Shown here: positions 1 to 59,633 of the stretch, in pieces
Numbering within the stretch: the first letter of the stretch is position 1
How the letters are laid out: each line of letters opens with the position of its first letter
Assembly: GCF_950295315.1 (NCBI RefSeq)
Contig: NC_080179.1
Location: 71,174,615-71,238,614 of the forward strand
Direction: 5' to 3'
Source: Erinaceus europaeus
Lineage: Eukaryota; Chordata; Mammalia; Eulipotyphla; Erinaceidae
Length of the DNA stretch: 64,000 nt
Made by a program: the position numbers and the translations under genes
The notes under the pieces: generated by a model
Databases searched by the model: none
Told to the model about the DNA's origin: nothing
Seen by the model: only the letters and a program-made list of their open reading frames with translations

Positions 1-1462
1 CCTGTCTTCTTTTCTTATGAGGATACCCTAAGTCTAGGATGATTTCAACTTCAGAAACTAACTAAATTTTCAAAAACTCTTCATACAAAGCCACATTCTG
101 GGTAAACATGAATTGTAGGAGAAAAACTATTATTCCACCACATTATGTATACAACATAACTTCTTTTTCTGATACAGTAAGGTTTGTAAAATATGAGTTC
201 AAATTTATCAGGTGAACTTAAGATACTTACTCTGGGTGAGACTTTTAAAGAAATGGTTAATCTTCAAAAGCAGATTCAACTAACAACAACAACAACGAAG
301 ATTCCCTAGAGTTAGGCCTCCTTTTATTTGTCAACTAAAACTGATGTAAGAAAAAAAATGTCTTCTGACATAAAGCAGTGATAGGTTGATGCTATATTCT
401 TTATAAATAGAAATAACTTCAGCTTTCTTATGATGACAATTCAATGAATCCTCTCCATGAAGTCAGGGTCTTGGAGTCCTAGACTTTTAAAAAATCCTTA
501 AGCCATAATTAAAAAATATATTTATCTTGCTTTAATTTAGAAGATAAACTTTATAACCTTCTTCAAAAATTTATAGTGAAATTTGTCCTGTGGTCAATTA
601 TATGATGACAATGGATTTGTAAAGCAACTTCAAATCCTAACTGATGATCACACTTATCTAATGCTCATGTAATTTTATAAATAGTACCAAATTAAACACA
701 ATACTGTCAGACTATACATTTTCTGAATTATAAGATTATGTCCCACTTTATTTTAATAACCAGGGGAAATTTTTATACATGAATGAAAATTAATTTTGCT
801 ATAAAATTTCAGGAATTCTTTTCTAGTGTACCAAAATTTCATGTAAAAAAGCAGGAAGTTATTTTTATTTTCTATATAGAGCAATAAGTATAAATCCAGT
901 GTAGAAATCTGGTTAGACAACTCCTTTGGCAGAAAACATTTAATTATAAACAGGTCTTAAAATAAATACAATCCATAAGATCATGGAAAAGAAAGAAAAA
1001 TGACAATCCTGTATTTCTTATCAATACCGACAATATCTGAGTACACAAGATTTAATAACATTTGCATACTGTCAACAACCTACAACACAAAATTACAACA
1101 TGACAAAAATAAACTTGTTTTTAATTTAAGAGGGGGAAGAAACTTCTGGACATATAAAATTTCACACATAAATGACAAAATTTTACACATATTTTACACA
1201 TACTGGATGTAATATTATTACAAAACTACATTAGTGAACTTAATTGACTGATCCTAATTTAGTGGGTGTGCATAATCATATTGGTCCAAAGGCTTAGGCA
1301 GAATAAGAGTTTACAATTCACATCATAATCATACATACATATTTACACAAACTTAAAATAACTATTAAATATTGTTTAGGAGGAAAAAAATATGAGTTTC
1401 CATGTATATGCAGACATTAACTGTTATCAAGAGCAGCACTGTAAACGCATTTGTATTGTTTT

Positions 1463-1692
1463 TTTAATTGTTGTAGTTATTGTTATTGATGTCGTTGTTG
1501 GCTAGGACAGAGAGAAATGGAGAGAGGAGGGGAAGACAGAGAGGGGGAGAGAAAGACAGACACCCGCAGACCTGCTTCACCACCTGTGAAGCGACTCCCC
1601 TGCAGGTGGGGGAGCCGGGGGCTCGAACCGGCATCCTTAGACCAGTCCTTGCGCTTTGCGCAATGTGCGCTTAACCCGCTGCACTATTCCCC
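1463..1692 (-). mobile_element. Type 1 SINE in probable 3' UTR
   Basis: Full-length minus-strand copy with TGTATTGTTTT target duplications at 1452-1462 and 1693-1703. If the 3' UTR reaches here, it is part of the STAM2 mRNA in sense orientation. Confidence 0.92.
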
Positions 1693-2149
1693 TGTATTGT
1701 TTTCTTAAAGAATCTTGTGTTTTCAAAAAAGGTGCCATTTAATTTTTTCTTCTAAGTATGTAACTGAGTCACCTGAAAGTAACAAATGAAAAACAGAATA
1801 TGAGACTTCAATGGTTAAAAGACTTTCCAGTTACTTGTTTCTGAAATAAGACAATGACCTGAACGATTTTCAAATACTGCTTATTCTTCCATTTAAGTAT
1901 ATACCAAATTGTATGTTGATAGACTATTTTTGTTCTAGCATACAAACTCTTTGGAACAGGACTGTTATCAAATTTCTGTAAACAGATAAATGACAAAAAA
2001 ATTCCAGAGCACTGTCTTCAGGTGATTCTGAGTAGAAAGATTAAGGGCTTTCTTTTAAAAAACAATAATAGAAATTTTTGTGCAAGTAACTCTGGGAAAA
2101 CTAAACCCATGGCCATTGCTTTTCCGGTCTAGGTATCTATGTTATGCGT

Positions 2150-2206
2150 AAGCGTCTGCATTTTCTAATGCGTGTGCTCAACCAGGCGTGCCACTGCCTG
2201 CCCCCA
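2150..2206 (-). mobile_element. Type 2 SINE head fragment
   Basis: GTGTGCTCAACCAGGCGTGC matches the inverted head of type 2. Truncated. Confidence 0.45.
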
Positions 2207-3468
2207 AAGGGCCCCCGTTTTCGATTTTGTTTCACCTAAAAAGCTGGTAGGTTGATAAAAGTCTGCAACCCCACTGGTGTTCTCCCGAGCTCCCTACATT
2301 TTCTGTGGGAATCATTAGCACTGCATACTAACTTCCACAGGCTTGCTTCAGAAAACCTGTCTTGATTAGCCTGCTATCAATGCAGTGCCTTCCACTGACC
2401 CACTGCCTGCCATTTATTATTCCACAGCCTCAGGACTGTCCGGGAAAGGAACAGCCAAGTGTGCCAAGGGCACCTGATCACCGACCAGCGCTGCCTGGTA
2501 CATATCACATTGAAGTACCTGGAGTATCACATGGCTCCAGTTTACATATAACCTACTGTAAGGAGGCAGGTGGTGCCTCTGCACACCGCACCACAGAGAG
2601 CAGACGGGCCCTGTATTCACTAGATAACGAGTGAGCAGTGCTACTGGGAAAAGTCACTAGTGGTTAGTTCTAAATGCCAGGGACCCTTGAAGGAGCAGAA
2701 AGACTTTCCTCTAGGAAAGGAAGCTGTTTTGTGGAGCAATCCTTGGCCCGCAGTTGGCTAGAGTGGGGGATTAGCTAAGTGCTTTATTATTTTTTTTTTT
2801 GGTAACATCTGCACTTACATGGTTGAGGTTAACAACTCAAAACAGTTTTGTTCTTTCCAAATTGTTCTTGCTCTTGTAGACAATTATATGCTAATTATTA
2901 CTCAACATAACACCGAGAGCAAAACTGATGGTACTGCGAACACGACTGTAATTGAAGGAGCCAAAAGGAAATGTGTTGACAAGCTAAATGCTAACACAAA
3001 AAAGATTTAGGCTGCTTAAAATAATAGTGTGTGGAAAACGCTGGAGAAAAGAATGCAGGCAAAAAAAAAAATTATTCTTTTGGTAAAGGTCCCACTGCTC
3101 TCCCAATTATCACAATGTTTTAGGGGAGATGGCAGTTTCTTCAAAGTAAAACTCTAGCACTGTTGTTCCACGGTTACTTAGTGTCATAAGGCTACTTACT
3201 AGGTGTCCGTATCTGTGTAGACAGATTTTTAAAGACAAAGCTAAATGCCAATGACTTGAAGTAGCCTCCGATCAAAAGTGTGACTTCAAACAAATTGGAC
3301 CGAAAACAAAACTTTGATGGTCTAGGGGAATAAGATAAGCCTTTGTGCTTTATTCGTGTTCCTTTTGAATTGAGAAAAAGTTTTTTTTTTTTTGGTCCTT
3401 TTATTATGTTCAGATTAGAATCACAAGATTTGAATAATACACTTATGAAGGCTTTCAAGGAATTACTC

Positions 3469-3511
3469 GGTCTGCTTCTAGAGGAGAGGCTGCTGACGAC
3501 TTGGTCTGCTT

Positions 3512-3530
<19 letters not shown>
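3469..3530. repeat. 34-bp-period tandem duplication over the STAM2 stop codon
   Basis: A 28-base block (3503-3530) covering the last coding codons and stop is repeated without change at 3469-3496, in the 3' UTR. A 6-base spacer gives a period of 34. The extra copy lies after the stop and is out of frame, so the protein is unaffected. Confidence 0.93.
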
Positions 3531-51723
<48,193 letters not shown>

Positions 51724-51801
51724 GTCGCCGGCGCCCGGCCGCTGCTGGCTCGCTCGGCCCGGCGGCTCCCTCCGGACGGCGGCGCTCCCCCGGGGCCTCG
51801 C

Positions 51802-51809
51802 ACTTCCGG
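51802..51809 (-). promoter_or_regulatory. ETS-type site CCGGAAGT (minus strand)
   Basis: A perfect CCGGAAGT core about 80 bp upstream of the ATG, in the likely start region. ETS/GABP sites are common in TATA-less promoters. Confidence 0.5.
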
Positions 51810-52069
51810 CCCCGCGCCTGCCCGCCTGCCCGCCGCCCGCCTGACCCGCCGGCTCCCGGCCCCGCCTCCGCCCTCGGCCCCGCCCCCGGCGCCGCGCCCG
51901 GATCCAGAACCCCGCCCTCCCCGCGCATCTGCTCAGCGGCCTCGCTGCGGCCGCCCGACTCGGAACAGTCGCAGTCCTGACCCCAGGGCTCTCTAGGCGT
52001 CAGGCGCCCGCCGCGGACACCCTGCCCTCGTTAGGACCCCGATGAGCCACGGAGCGAGGACCTTCGGGC

Positions 52070-52117
52070 CCGGAAGTTGTCGGGCCTGAAACTGAGCGAC
52101 GCCAGGGAGCCGGAAGT
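52070..52117 (+). promoter_or_regulatory. Pair of ETS-type sites CCGGAAGTTG
   Basis: Two CCGGAAGTTG motifs, at 52070-52079 and 52110-52119, lie 40 bp apart in the same orientation, about 350-390 bp upstream of the ATG. Their spacing and position at the island edge suggest a real element, but binding is not shown. Confidence 0.45.
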
Positions 52118-52554
52118 TGCTAAGCGGCCGGTCGCGCTGCAGGGGGGCGCGGCTGCAGGGTTCCGCCACGGCCAAGGGGGCGATGGTTTAGTTGGCTGCT
52201 TCACGGTCGTGCCGCGGCGCCCAAGTCTTTGCTGAAACGGATGCAGCCTTGGCTTTGAGAGTCTGCAGAGGGCTTGGCCCTCTGCCGTGGGACCTGACAG
52301 CCTAGGACAGAGGGGTGACGGGGCCTCTTCTCTTCCTCTCCATGATGTTTCTCTCTCGCTCTGTTTTTCACCCTGTGACTGGAGAAGAAAAGAAAAGAAG
52401 AAGAAAAAGTAAAGAAAAAGAAGAAAAATGCATCGGTAGAATTGTGTCAGCGTGAAACCCCAGCCAGCATAGCTTTGATGATGATGATGATGCAGATGTA
52501 AAAATGTTTTTTTTAAGAATAGAATACCTTTCAGCTATTTAAAAAGTGAAATCT

Positions 52555-52664
52555 GGGCGAGGGAGATAGCATAATGGTTATGCACCAACGTCCCAGGTTC
52601 AGTTCTCTGCACTACCATAAGCCAGAGCTGAGCAGTGCTCTGGTAAAATAAATAAATAAATAAA
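52555..52664 (+). mobile_element. Type 3 SINE
   Basis: Full head, slightly shortened middle, (AAAT)n tail. Confidence 0.9.
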
Positions 52665-52705
52665 AGTAACAATAATAATGAATTAATTTTTAAAAAGGTA
52701 ATATT

Positions 52706-52848
52706 GGGCAGGGGTAGATAACAGAATAATGATGCAAAGAGACACTCCTGCCTGAGACTCCAGAGTCACAGGTTCAATCCCCGGCACCACCATATGCCAG
52801 AGCTGAGCAGTGCTCTGGTACAAAAATTAATTAATAAATAAATAAAAT
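52706..52848 (+). mobile_element. Type 3 SINE
   Basis: GGGCAGGGGTAGATAACAG head, GAGCAGTGCTCTGGTAC, (AATA)n tail. Confidence 0.9.
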
Positions 52849-53084
52849 AAAAGGTATCTTGCCATTTTAAACAATGTGGATGGAGCTGGGGAGTGTTGAC
52901 CTAAAAAAAAAAAAAAAAAGTCATCAAGAGAAAGTCAGATTGTCTGATAATCTTATTTCTATGTGGGATGTAAAGAAACAAGGCAAGACTTTAGTTTCCG
53001 AAGGGAGGCTGGGGGGATCCTGCCCTGCCACTTGAGGAAGACTGGTCCTGATGTAAGTGCATCCTGCAATGCACTTTAATAATG

Positions 53085-53592
53085 AACATTATTTAAATGA
53101 ATATACTACCCAGAGCCATCAACAAATTTAATGCAACCCCCATCAAGATCCCAACCACAATTTTTAGGGGAATAGAAGAAAAGCTACAAATGTTTATCTG
53201 CAACCAGAGAAGACCTAGAATTGCCAAAACAATCTTGAGAAGAAAGAACAGAACTGGAGGCATCACACTCCCAGATCTCAAATTGTATTATAGGGCCATT
53301 GTCATCAAAACTGCTTGGCACTGGAACATGAATAGACACACTGACCAGTGGAATAGAATTGAGAGCCCAGAAGTAAGTCCCCCACACCTATGAACATCTA
53401 ATCTTTGACAAAGGTGCCCAGACTATTAACGGGGAAAGTCTCCTCAACAACTGGTGTTGGAAAAAATGGGTTGAAATGTGCAGAAGAATGAAACTGAATC
53501 ACTATATTCACCAAACACAAAAATGAATTCCAAGTGGATCAAAGACTTGGATACTAGACCAGAAACTATCAAATAGAGAAAAATATTGCCAA
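53085..53592 (+). mobile_element. L1 ORF2 fragment
   Basis: Plus-strand ORF2 sequence ([60 protein letters not shown]) collinear with 15240-15740 in the other L1. It is cut at both ends, with a type 1 SINE at its right side, and carries frameshifts. Confidence 0.88.
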
Positions 53593-53605
53593 AACTTCTT
53601 TTTTT

Positions 53606-53929
53606 GTCTCCAGGGTTATTGCTGGGGCTCGGTGTCTGCACCATGGAGGAAGATTCCCCCCCCTTTTGTTGCCCTTGTTTATCGTTGTTGTGGTGGTTAT
53701 TGTTGTTGTTATTGAACTCGTTGTTGTTGGATAGGACAGAGAGAAATGGAGAGAGGAGGGGAAGGCAGAGAGGGGGAGAGAAAGATAGACATCTGCTGAC
53801 CTGCTTCACCGCCTGTGAAGCGACTCCCCTGCAGGCAGGGAGCTGGGGGCTTGAACCAGGAACCTTACGCCTGTCTTTGTGCTTAGTGCCATGTGCGCTT
53901 AACCCGCTGCACTTCCATTCGACCCCCTA
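53606..53929 (-). mobile_element. Type 1 SINE with extension
   Basis: Inverted copy following the L1 piece 53085-53592. Confidence 0.9.
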
Positions 53930-54008
53930 CCGAAAGACTGTTTTGTGTGATGTGAAAATAGTTTCTGCACTTTTCACTGTATTATTGGCTTGGAACCAGT
54001 TGCCAGTC

Positions 54009-54165
54009 TTATTTATTTACTTATTTTTGCTTCCAGGGTTTTTGCTGGTGCTTGGTGCTGGCACTACAAATCCACTGCTCACAGTGGCCATCTTTTCTAT
54101 TTTATTGGATAGGACAGAGAGGAATTGAGATGGGAGGGAGTAAATAGACACCTGCAGGCCTGCAG
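54009..54165 (-). mobile_element. Type 1 SINE cut by an LTR
   Basis: Inverted extension and tail, stopping at the CCTGCAGGCCTGCAG region where LTR-associated sequence begins. The head half is not found to the right. Confidence 0.8.
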
Positions 54166-54185
54166 TTACCAGCTTTAGATGATTT

Positions 54186-54608
54186 TGTCTGGCATTACAC
54201 CAGCTCCCCCTGCTCCACCCTGCATTCCTGATACTATGGCCTATTTACATAATCATTGTTTTGCCTGAAAGATCCCCACCCACTCCATTCCTTTGATCTA
54301 TCTTCTTTCTATCTGGAGACCCTACCTGCCTGCAGAGTAACATTAATTCCACCAGTTTAAACCCTCACAACAGTTGCTAAGGAAGTTGCTACCTTCCCAG
54401 CCTGCTTTTGGCTTTCTCCACCCCCTTTTCTAGCCATTTCCACTTCCAACTTGCCACTTCCGACTCTACCCTATAAAAGTGTTGTCTCTGATCAATAAAG
54501 GCTGAATTACCTCACGCCACATGTTTGGTTCCTGAGTCATCTATCTCCCGCGTTGTCGCTGAGTGAGTAGCTGGCTCTGGTCGAGTTCTCTCTAACCCAG
54601 AGATTACA
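54186..54608 (+). mobile_element. Endogenous retroviral LTR
   Basis: Starts TGTCTGGCATTACACC and ends GAGATTACA, with TATAAAA (54472-54478) and AATAAA (54494-54499). It interrupts a type 1 SINE on its left. It shares a CTATTTACATAATCA block and a CTGCCTGCAG block with the LTR at 54807. I see no convincing primer-binding site or viral gene next to it. Confidence 0.7.
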
Positions 54609-54806
54609 TGCCCTGGAAGAGGCACCCCCACGCTAGCCCAGCATGATTTCTTTTTCTGCCCCAGGTGAGTCCTGCGAATAGCAAAGTACCTTCTCCGAGG
54701 TGAGTTCCCTGATGCCAGACTTAAGACTCTGAAGCCTCTCTTTGTTTGAGCTATACTGCTGTTGGTCTGCTTCTAAATTCTGCTTCTAAAACCTCTTCTG
54801 TTGCAC

Positions 54807-55117
54807 TGCTTAAGCTGTGGTCTATTTACATAATCACTGTGTTACCTGGCAACCACCCTGCCTGCAGGGCATTGGTTTAATCCCCACTGGTTCGGCCCTT
54901 TTTCCTTCCCCCCACCCCCTATCCTACATACTTCCTCTTCCTGACACTTCCACCTCAGGAGATATTTAGGACAGCTTTGTGATTAGAGAATAGCTAGATC
55001 AAACTGCATCCCCGCTCCTCAATAAAGATTGAACTGCATTCCCAGCTCAGCCATGAGTCCCTGGTCGTCTGTCTCCCGCTTGCGAAGCTAGCCCTGCCCG
55101 GCATACTGCAATGGTGG
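54807..55117 (+). mobile_element. Second, related endogenous retroviral LTR
   Basis: Diverged relative of the LTR at 54186 (GTCTATTTACATAATCACTG; CCTGCCTGCAGGGCATTGG), with AATAAA at 55021-55026 and a U5-like end. I find no clear TATA box. The 198 bp between the two LTRs holds no recognisable retroviral gene. Confidence 0.6.
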
Positions 55118-55591
55118 CTGAAACAAACAAACCACCAAGAAAATAACAGTGGTGACCAAACTGACTCTTATCCTCAGTAAGCACTATGGTGGTTATCAGA
55201 ATACAGTGGGCCATGGGGAGAGAGGGGTAGCTGCAAGGCTCTATTTGGTATGATGATACAAGAATTTGATGGTGGGGGAGGCGGTTGTTGCCATACATAT
55301 ATAACTGCAGGTGTGAATCGATACTCTAGCTTTCTCTCTAAGAACATAAAATAATTTTAAAAGTCACTTCCTTCTAAAAAAAATTACTTCCTTCTGTTGA
55401 GCTATATTCAAGTGGGGAAAGTGATTCATGAAAATAGTTGATTAGTTAAAAACAACACATAGAGGAAAAAGACAGAAAACTAGCAAGCATTGGCTGAGTA
55501 GAAACCAACACTATTGCAGTACACACCTCCAAATAAAATAAATGGTATTTTACTGCAAAGTTGAGGAGAGTTGGACCAACACATTTGGCAT
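55118..55591. other. Upstream unique stretch
   Basis: No gene or repeat recognised after the second LTR. Confidence 0.45.
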
Positions 55592-55604
55592 GGGAGATAC
55601 TTCT

Positions 55605-56093
55605 TTTTTTTTTATTTTTTAAAAAATTTAAAAAATATGTTTATTCCTTTTTGTTGCCCTTGTTGTTTTAGTTTTTTTTAATTTCTTTATTGGGGAATTA
55701 ATGTTTTACATTCAACAGGAAATACAATAGTTTGTGCATGCATAACATTTCCAAGTTTTCCATATAATAATACAACCCCCACTAGGTCCTCTGTCATCCT
55801 TCTTGGATCTGTATTCTCCCCACCCACCCACCCTAGAGATTTTTACTTTGGTGCAATATATTGTAGTTATTATTGATGTTGTTGTTGTTGTTGTTGGATA
55901 GGATAAAGAGAAATGGAGAGAGGAGGGGAAGACAGAGAGGGAGAGAGAAAGACAGACACCTACAGACCTGCTTCACCGCTTATGAAGCAACTCCCCTACA
56001 GGTGGGGAGCCGGGGGCTCAAACCGGGATCCTTACACCAGTCCTTGTGCTTTGCACCACCTGCACTTAACCCGTTGCACTACCGCTGACTCCC
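55605..56093 (-). mobile_element. Type 1 SINE interrupted by an L1 end
   Basis: Halves 55605-55668 and 55861-56093 form one inverted SINE with perfect GGGAGATACTTCT duplications (55592-55604 and 56094-56106). Confidence 0.94.
55669..55860 (-). mobile_element. L1 3'-end inserted in a SINE
   Basis: About 190 bp matching the L1 3' UTR at 14120-14300 (TTATTGGGGAATTAATGTTT onward) sits inside the type 1 SINE 55605-56093. SINE sequence resumes after it with ATTGTAGTTATTATT. Confidence 0.85.
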
Positions 56094-56357
56094 GGGAGAT
56101 ACTTCTAATCCTATTGTAAATATTTTATCTTGTATTAGATGGGAAGACTGGATCTTTAGTATAAATGAGAAACTGTATTAATGGTCCAGGATAAACATCA
56201 TTTGGGGGCATCAGTTTCTGAAGAACAAGGATTACATGAAAAAATCAAAGGATAAATAGAAGTGATAATAGTAGTGGTAGGCACATCAGAAGGGTTGAAG
56301 AAGAATAAAGCAAATTCAGGAAGTTGTATGTGTGCATAGTTTAAAGGAAAATGCTGA

Positions 56358-56496
56358 AGGGCCCAGAAAGAGCCTAATGGATGTGCAAAAAGACGTTCAT
56401 GTCTGAGAGTCTGAGGCCCCAGAGTCAATCTCCAGCACTACCGGAAGCTAGAGCTGAGTAGTGGTCTGGTTAAAAAAAAAAAAAAAAAAAAAAAAG
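56358..56496 (+). mobile_element. Type 3 SINE
   Basis: Diverged copy: GTGCAAAAAGACGTTCATG, GAGCTGAGTAGTGGTC, A-run. Confidence 0.75.
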
Positions 56497-56584
56497 GAGA
56501 GGGAGAGGAAGAAAAGAAGGGAAGAAAAAAAAAAGGAATGAAGGAAGAGCTGAAAGGAGGACTAAGATATTTTAAAAACTCAGG

Positions 56585-56818
56585 CTCCGATGTTCAGCGG
56601 GGAAGCAATTACAGAAGCCAGACCTTCCACCTTCTGCATCCCACAATGACCCTGGGTCCATGCTCCCAGAGGGATAAAGAATAGGAAAGCTATCAGGGGA
56701 GGGGATGGGATATGGAGTTCTGGTGGTGGGAATTGTGTGGAGTTGTATTCCTCTTATCCTATGGAGTTGCCAATATTTTCTATTTTTTATTTTAGAAATA
56801 AATTAAGAAAGAAAAAAA
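56585..56818 (+). mobile_element. L1-type 3' UTR fragment
   Basis: Second copy of the element at 40861-41112, sharing AGCAATTACAGAAGCCAGAC and AGAGGGATAAAGAATAGG and ending in an A-rich tail. Confidence 0.6.
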
Positions 56819-56829
56819 AAGAACTCAGT

Positions 56830-57002
56830 GCTGGGCAGGAGTAGATAGCACAATAGTTCTTCAAAGAGACTCTCATGCCTGAGGGACCGGAAGTCCCAGG
56901 TTTAATCCCCCGCACCACCATAAGCCAGAGCTGAGCAGTGCTCTAGTAAAATAAAATAAAATAAAATAAAATAAAATAAAATAAAATAAAATTTTTTTTA
57001 AA
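56830..57002 (+). mobile_element. Type 3 SINE
   Basis: Full copy with the (TAAAA)n tail listed separately. Confidence 0.9.
56948..56992. repeat. (TAAAA)n microsatellite
   Basis: About nine TAAAA units forming the expanded tail of a type 3 SINE. Confidence 0.9.
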
Positions 57003-57721
57003 AAAAACCCTCAGGGGTCCAAAGATCTTACTTTATAGGACTCCTTGTCAAATTGGTTGATTCTATTCAGCAAGTTTGTTTACTGGTAATATGATTCAAG
57101 AGTCAGGTGACTGCACTGCAAATTGGTTTGACTGACCTTCATAATGATTTAAACAGGATTTCAGCGGTTCTTTATCCTTGCCATTGCATACTCTGCACAG
57201 TAGATGGCGAAGTTCTCTGCTAGCAAAATCAGTGGGGTTCAGCGGAGACAGAGGCAGAGGGTTTTTTTTTTTTCTTTCTTCTTTTCATTTGGTTTTAGTT
57301 TTAGTTTTTTTCTTAGACTTTTTCTTTTCTTTTAAAAATATTTAATTTATTTATTTAGTTAGTTAGTTTTGGATAGAGAAGGAAAGGGGATTTTTTTTTT
57401 TTTTTTAGACTTTTTCTCTTCAGTAGGAACAGTTTAGCATTTGTTACTTTTTAATATTCACATCCCATCCTGAGCAAGAAGAAACTAAGGTAGTTTAAGA
57501 ATGGCTCAAGTTCTGAAAGTTAGCTGCTAAATCCTCCCCATATATTCCCAAAGCTACATCTCTTTCGCTTTTTTTTTTTTTGGACACAGAGGCAGGAGAA
57601 ACTTAAGGAGGACGTTGAAACAAATTTTGGGGGGACCTAATCTGACTTATAAAACATTCCCCTTCCTACCTTACAAACATATGAGCAATGCATCATGATA
57701 ACACATTAAATGTTTGTACTT
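57003..57721. other. Upstream stretch with T-runs
   Basis: Includes T-runs (57261, 57390, 57570) and a SINE-tail relic at 57340-57400. No gene. Confidence 0.45.
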
Positions 57722-57848
57722 TATTTATTTTGTATAAGTACCGCACGCTGACTGAGCCATGGGAACTTTCATGTGGTGCTGGAGCTCAAAACTGGGCTAT
57801 GTACATAGCAAGGCACGTATCCTACCCGAAAGCTATCTCTCTGATCCT
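57722..57848 (-). mobile_element. Type 5 relic
   Basis: GAGCCATGGGAACTTTCATG and GAAAGCTATCTCTCTGATCC. Confidence 0.4.
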
Positions 57849-57857
57849 CTTGTTTTT

Positions 57858-58100
57858 TTTTTTTTAAAAAAAACTTTATTTATTGATTTATCTTATTTGA
57901 CAGTACAGAGAGAAATTAATAGGGATGGGGAGGTAGAGAGAGGGACACACACACACAAACACACACACATATACACATACACCTGAAGCACTGCTTCATC
58001 ACTCATGAAGCTTTTGCCCTACAGGTGGGACCTGGGCCTTGAACCTGGGTCCTTCTGCATGCTAATACCTGTACTTAACTAGGTGCGCCACCACCCAGCC
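57858..58100 (-). mobile_element. Type 2 SINE
   Basis: Inverted copy with (CA)n (57945-57970), ending GTGCGCCACCACCCAGCCCC. Confidence 0.87.
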
Positions 58101-58255
58101 CCATCTGCTCGCTGAGGGGGCGGTTAATTGTAATATATTATTGGCAAGTACACTAAAATTATTTTAAAACAACTGCTTTGTTCTTTCACTGACATATTAA
58201 CCACAATGCCTTCATTAAAAAATAATTACTTAGTAGCATTAAGACAGTTATTTGT

Positions 58256-58518
58256 GCTTTCTTTTGTATTTATTTATTTTCCCTTTTGTTGCTCTTGTTG
58301 TAATTGATGTTGTCGTTGTTGGATAGGACAGAGAGAAATGGAGAGAGGAGGGGAAGACAGGGAGGGAAGAGAAAGATAGACACCTGCAGACCTGCTTCAC
58401 CTCCTGTGAAGCGACTCCCATACAGGTGGGGAGGCAGGGGCTTGAACTGGGATCCTTATGCCGGTCCTTGCACATTGTGTCACGTGCACTTAACCCAATG
58501 TACTACCGCCCAACTCAC
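58256..58518 (-). mobile_element. Type 1 SINE
   Basis: Perfect 15-base AAGACAGTTATTTGT duplications (58241-58255 and 58519-58533). Confidence 0.95.
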
Positions 58519-58567
58519 AAGACAGTTATTTGTAAAGACACTATCAGTTGAGAGTTTCTTGCACTTA

Positions 58568-58745
58568 CGACTAAGACATCAGTTTTTAAAATTTCTTGAT
58601 GAATTAATGGTTTACAGTCAACAGTTAAATAAAACACAATAGTTTGTGCGTGTGTAACACTTCTCAGTTCGCCACATAACAATTCAAAACCCTCTAGGTC
58701 TTCCTCTGTCTTCCAGGACCTGAACCCTCTTCCTGCCCCTGAAAA
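58568..58745 (-). mobile_element. Diverged L1 3'-end fragment
   Basis: An older version of the 14105-14300 3' UTR: AATTAATGGTTTACAGTCAA, CAATAGTTTGTG, and a final CAGGACCTGAACCC block. Confidence 0.6.
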
Positions 58746-59139
58746 AAAAATTTTTTTAAGGAGAAGTAGAATTGATTTGATATTGAAAGTCTAGATCAAT
58801 AGTCTTATCATTTTTCTCTGCATGTATGCTTATATTTCCTGTATAATAAAATGCATTTATGTAGATAGGATAGACTCATTAGAAAAAGATAGAAAAGACT
58901 TGATGATCAACTCCCAAATATGATGCTTATTTTCTCTATTTCTCTCAATTTTATGATATATTTAACATACACAGTGAAGAAAAATGAACTATCATTAGCA
59001 CAAGAACTTTTTTTTTTTTTTTTTTATCCAAAGAAGAGGATTTACCCAAAGGACATGAACTTAAGTACTATTGTAAAGGAGTGTACCATTAATTTACTGC
59101 CGAGTTATTAATGATTTTTTTTCTATTATTAGTGATTTA
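58746..59139. other. Upstream unique stretch
   Basis: AT-rich; T-run at 59008-59025. No gene or clear repeat. Confidence 0.45.
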
Positions 59140-59448
59140 TCTGAGTTTGATCTCTGGCACTGAATCAATAAGAGTGCTGTCTGGGTTCTCTACTCCCTCT
59201 CTTTCACTCTCAAATTCATAAAATAAAATAAAAATCCCGGTTCGAACCCCGGCTCCCCACCTGCAGGGGAGTCGCTTCACAGGCGGTGAAGCAGGTCTGC
59301 AGGTGTCTATCTTTCTCTCCCCCTCTGTCTTCCCCTCCTCTTTCCATTTCTCTCTGTCCTATCCAACAACGACGACAACAATAATAACTACAACAATAAA
59401 ACAACAAGGGCAACAAAAGGGAATAAATAAATAAATGTTAAAAAAAAA
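59140..59448 (+). mobile_element. Type 4 fragment then 5'-truncated type 1 SINE
   Basis: 59140-59232 is the end of a type 4 element (GTTTGATCTCTGGCACTG). A type 1 copy starting at its B box (TCCCGGTTCGAACCCC) follows without a gap. Confidence 0.82.
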
Positions 59449-59459
59449 CAGACAGAAAG

Positions 59460-59572
59460 GGAAGGACACCACAACACCTCAGCTCCCTCAGGTGCAGTAG
59501 GGGCCAGGCTAGAATCTGTCCACACACATGGCAAAGCAGGTACCCTTGCAGGTGAACTATTTTGCCAGACAG
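59460..59572 (-). mobile_element. Type 5 relic
   Basis: GGACACCACAACACCTCAGC and GTGAACTATTTTGCCAGAC. Confidence 0.42.
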
Positions 59573-59588
59573 ATCCATTTTCATTCTT

Positions 59589-59589
<1 letters not shown>

Positions 59590-59629
<40 letters not shown>
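59590..59629. repeat. (TA)n microsatellite
   Basis: About 19 TA units just left of a type 1 SINE. Confidence 0.9.
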
Positions 59630-59631
<2 letters not shown>

Positions 59632-59633
59632 CG

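Larger units (their letters stand above)
1..3511 (-). other. Probable STAM2 3' UTR and 3' flank
   Basis: AT-rich DNA downstream of the stop, with no exon-like coding signal. Apart from a type 1 SINE (1463-1692) and a small type 2 fragment (2150-2206) I recognise no repeat, and that low density fits an exonic UTR. Several minus-strand AATAAA candidates exist (for example 747-752), but I cannot choose the real cleavage site. The 3' UTR extent is inference. Confidence 0.55.
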
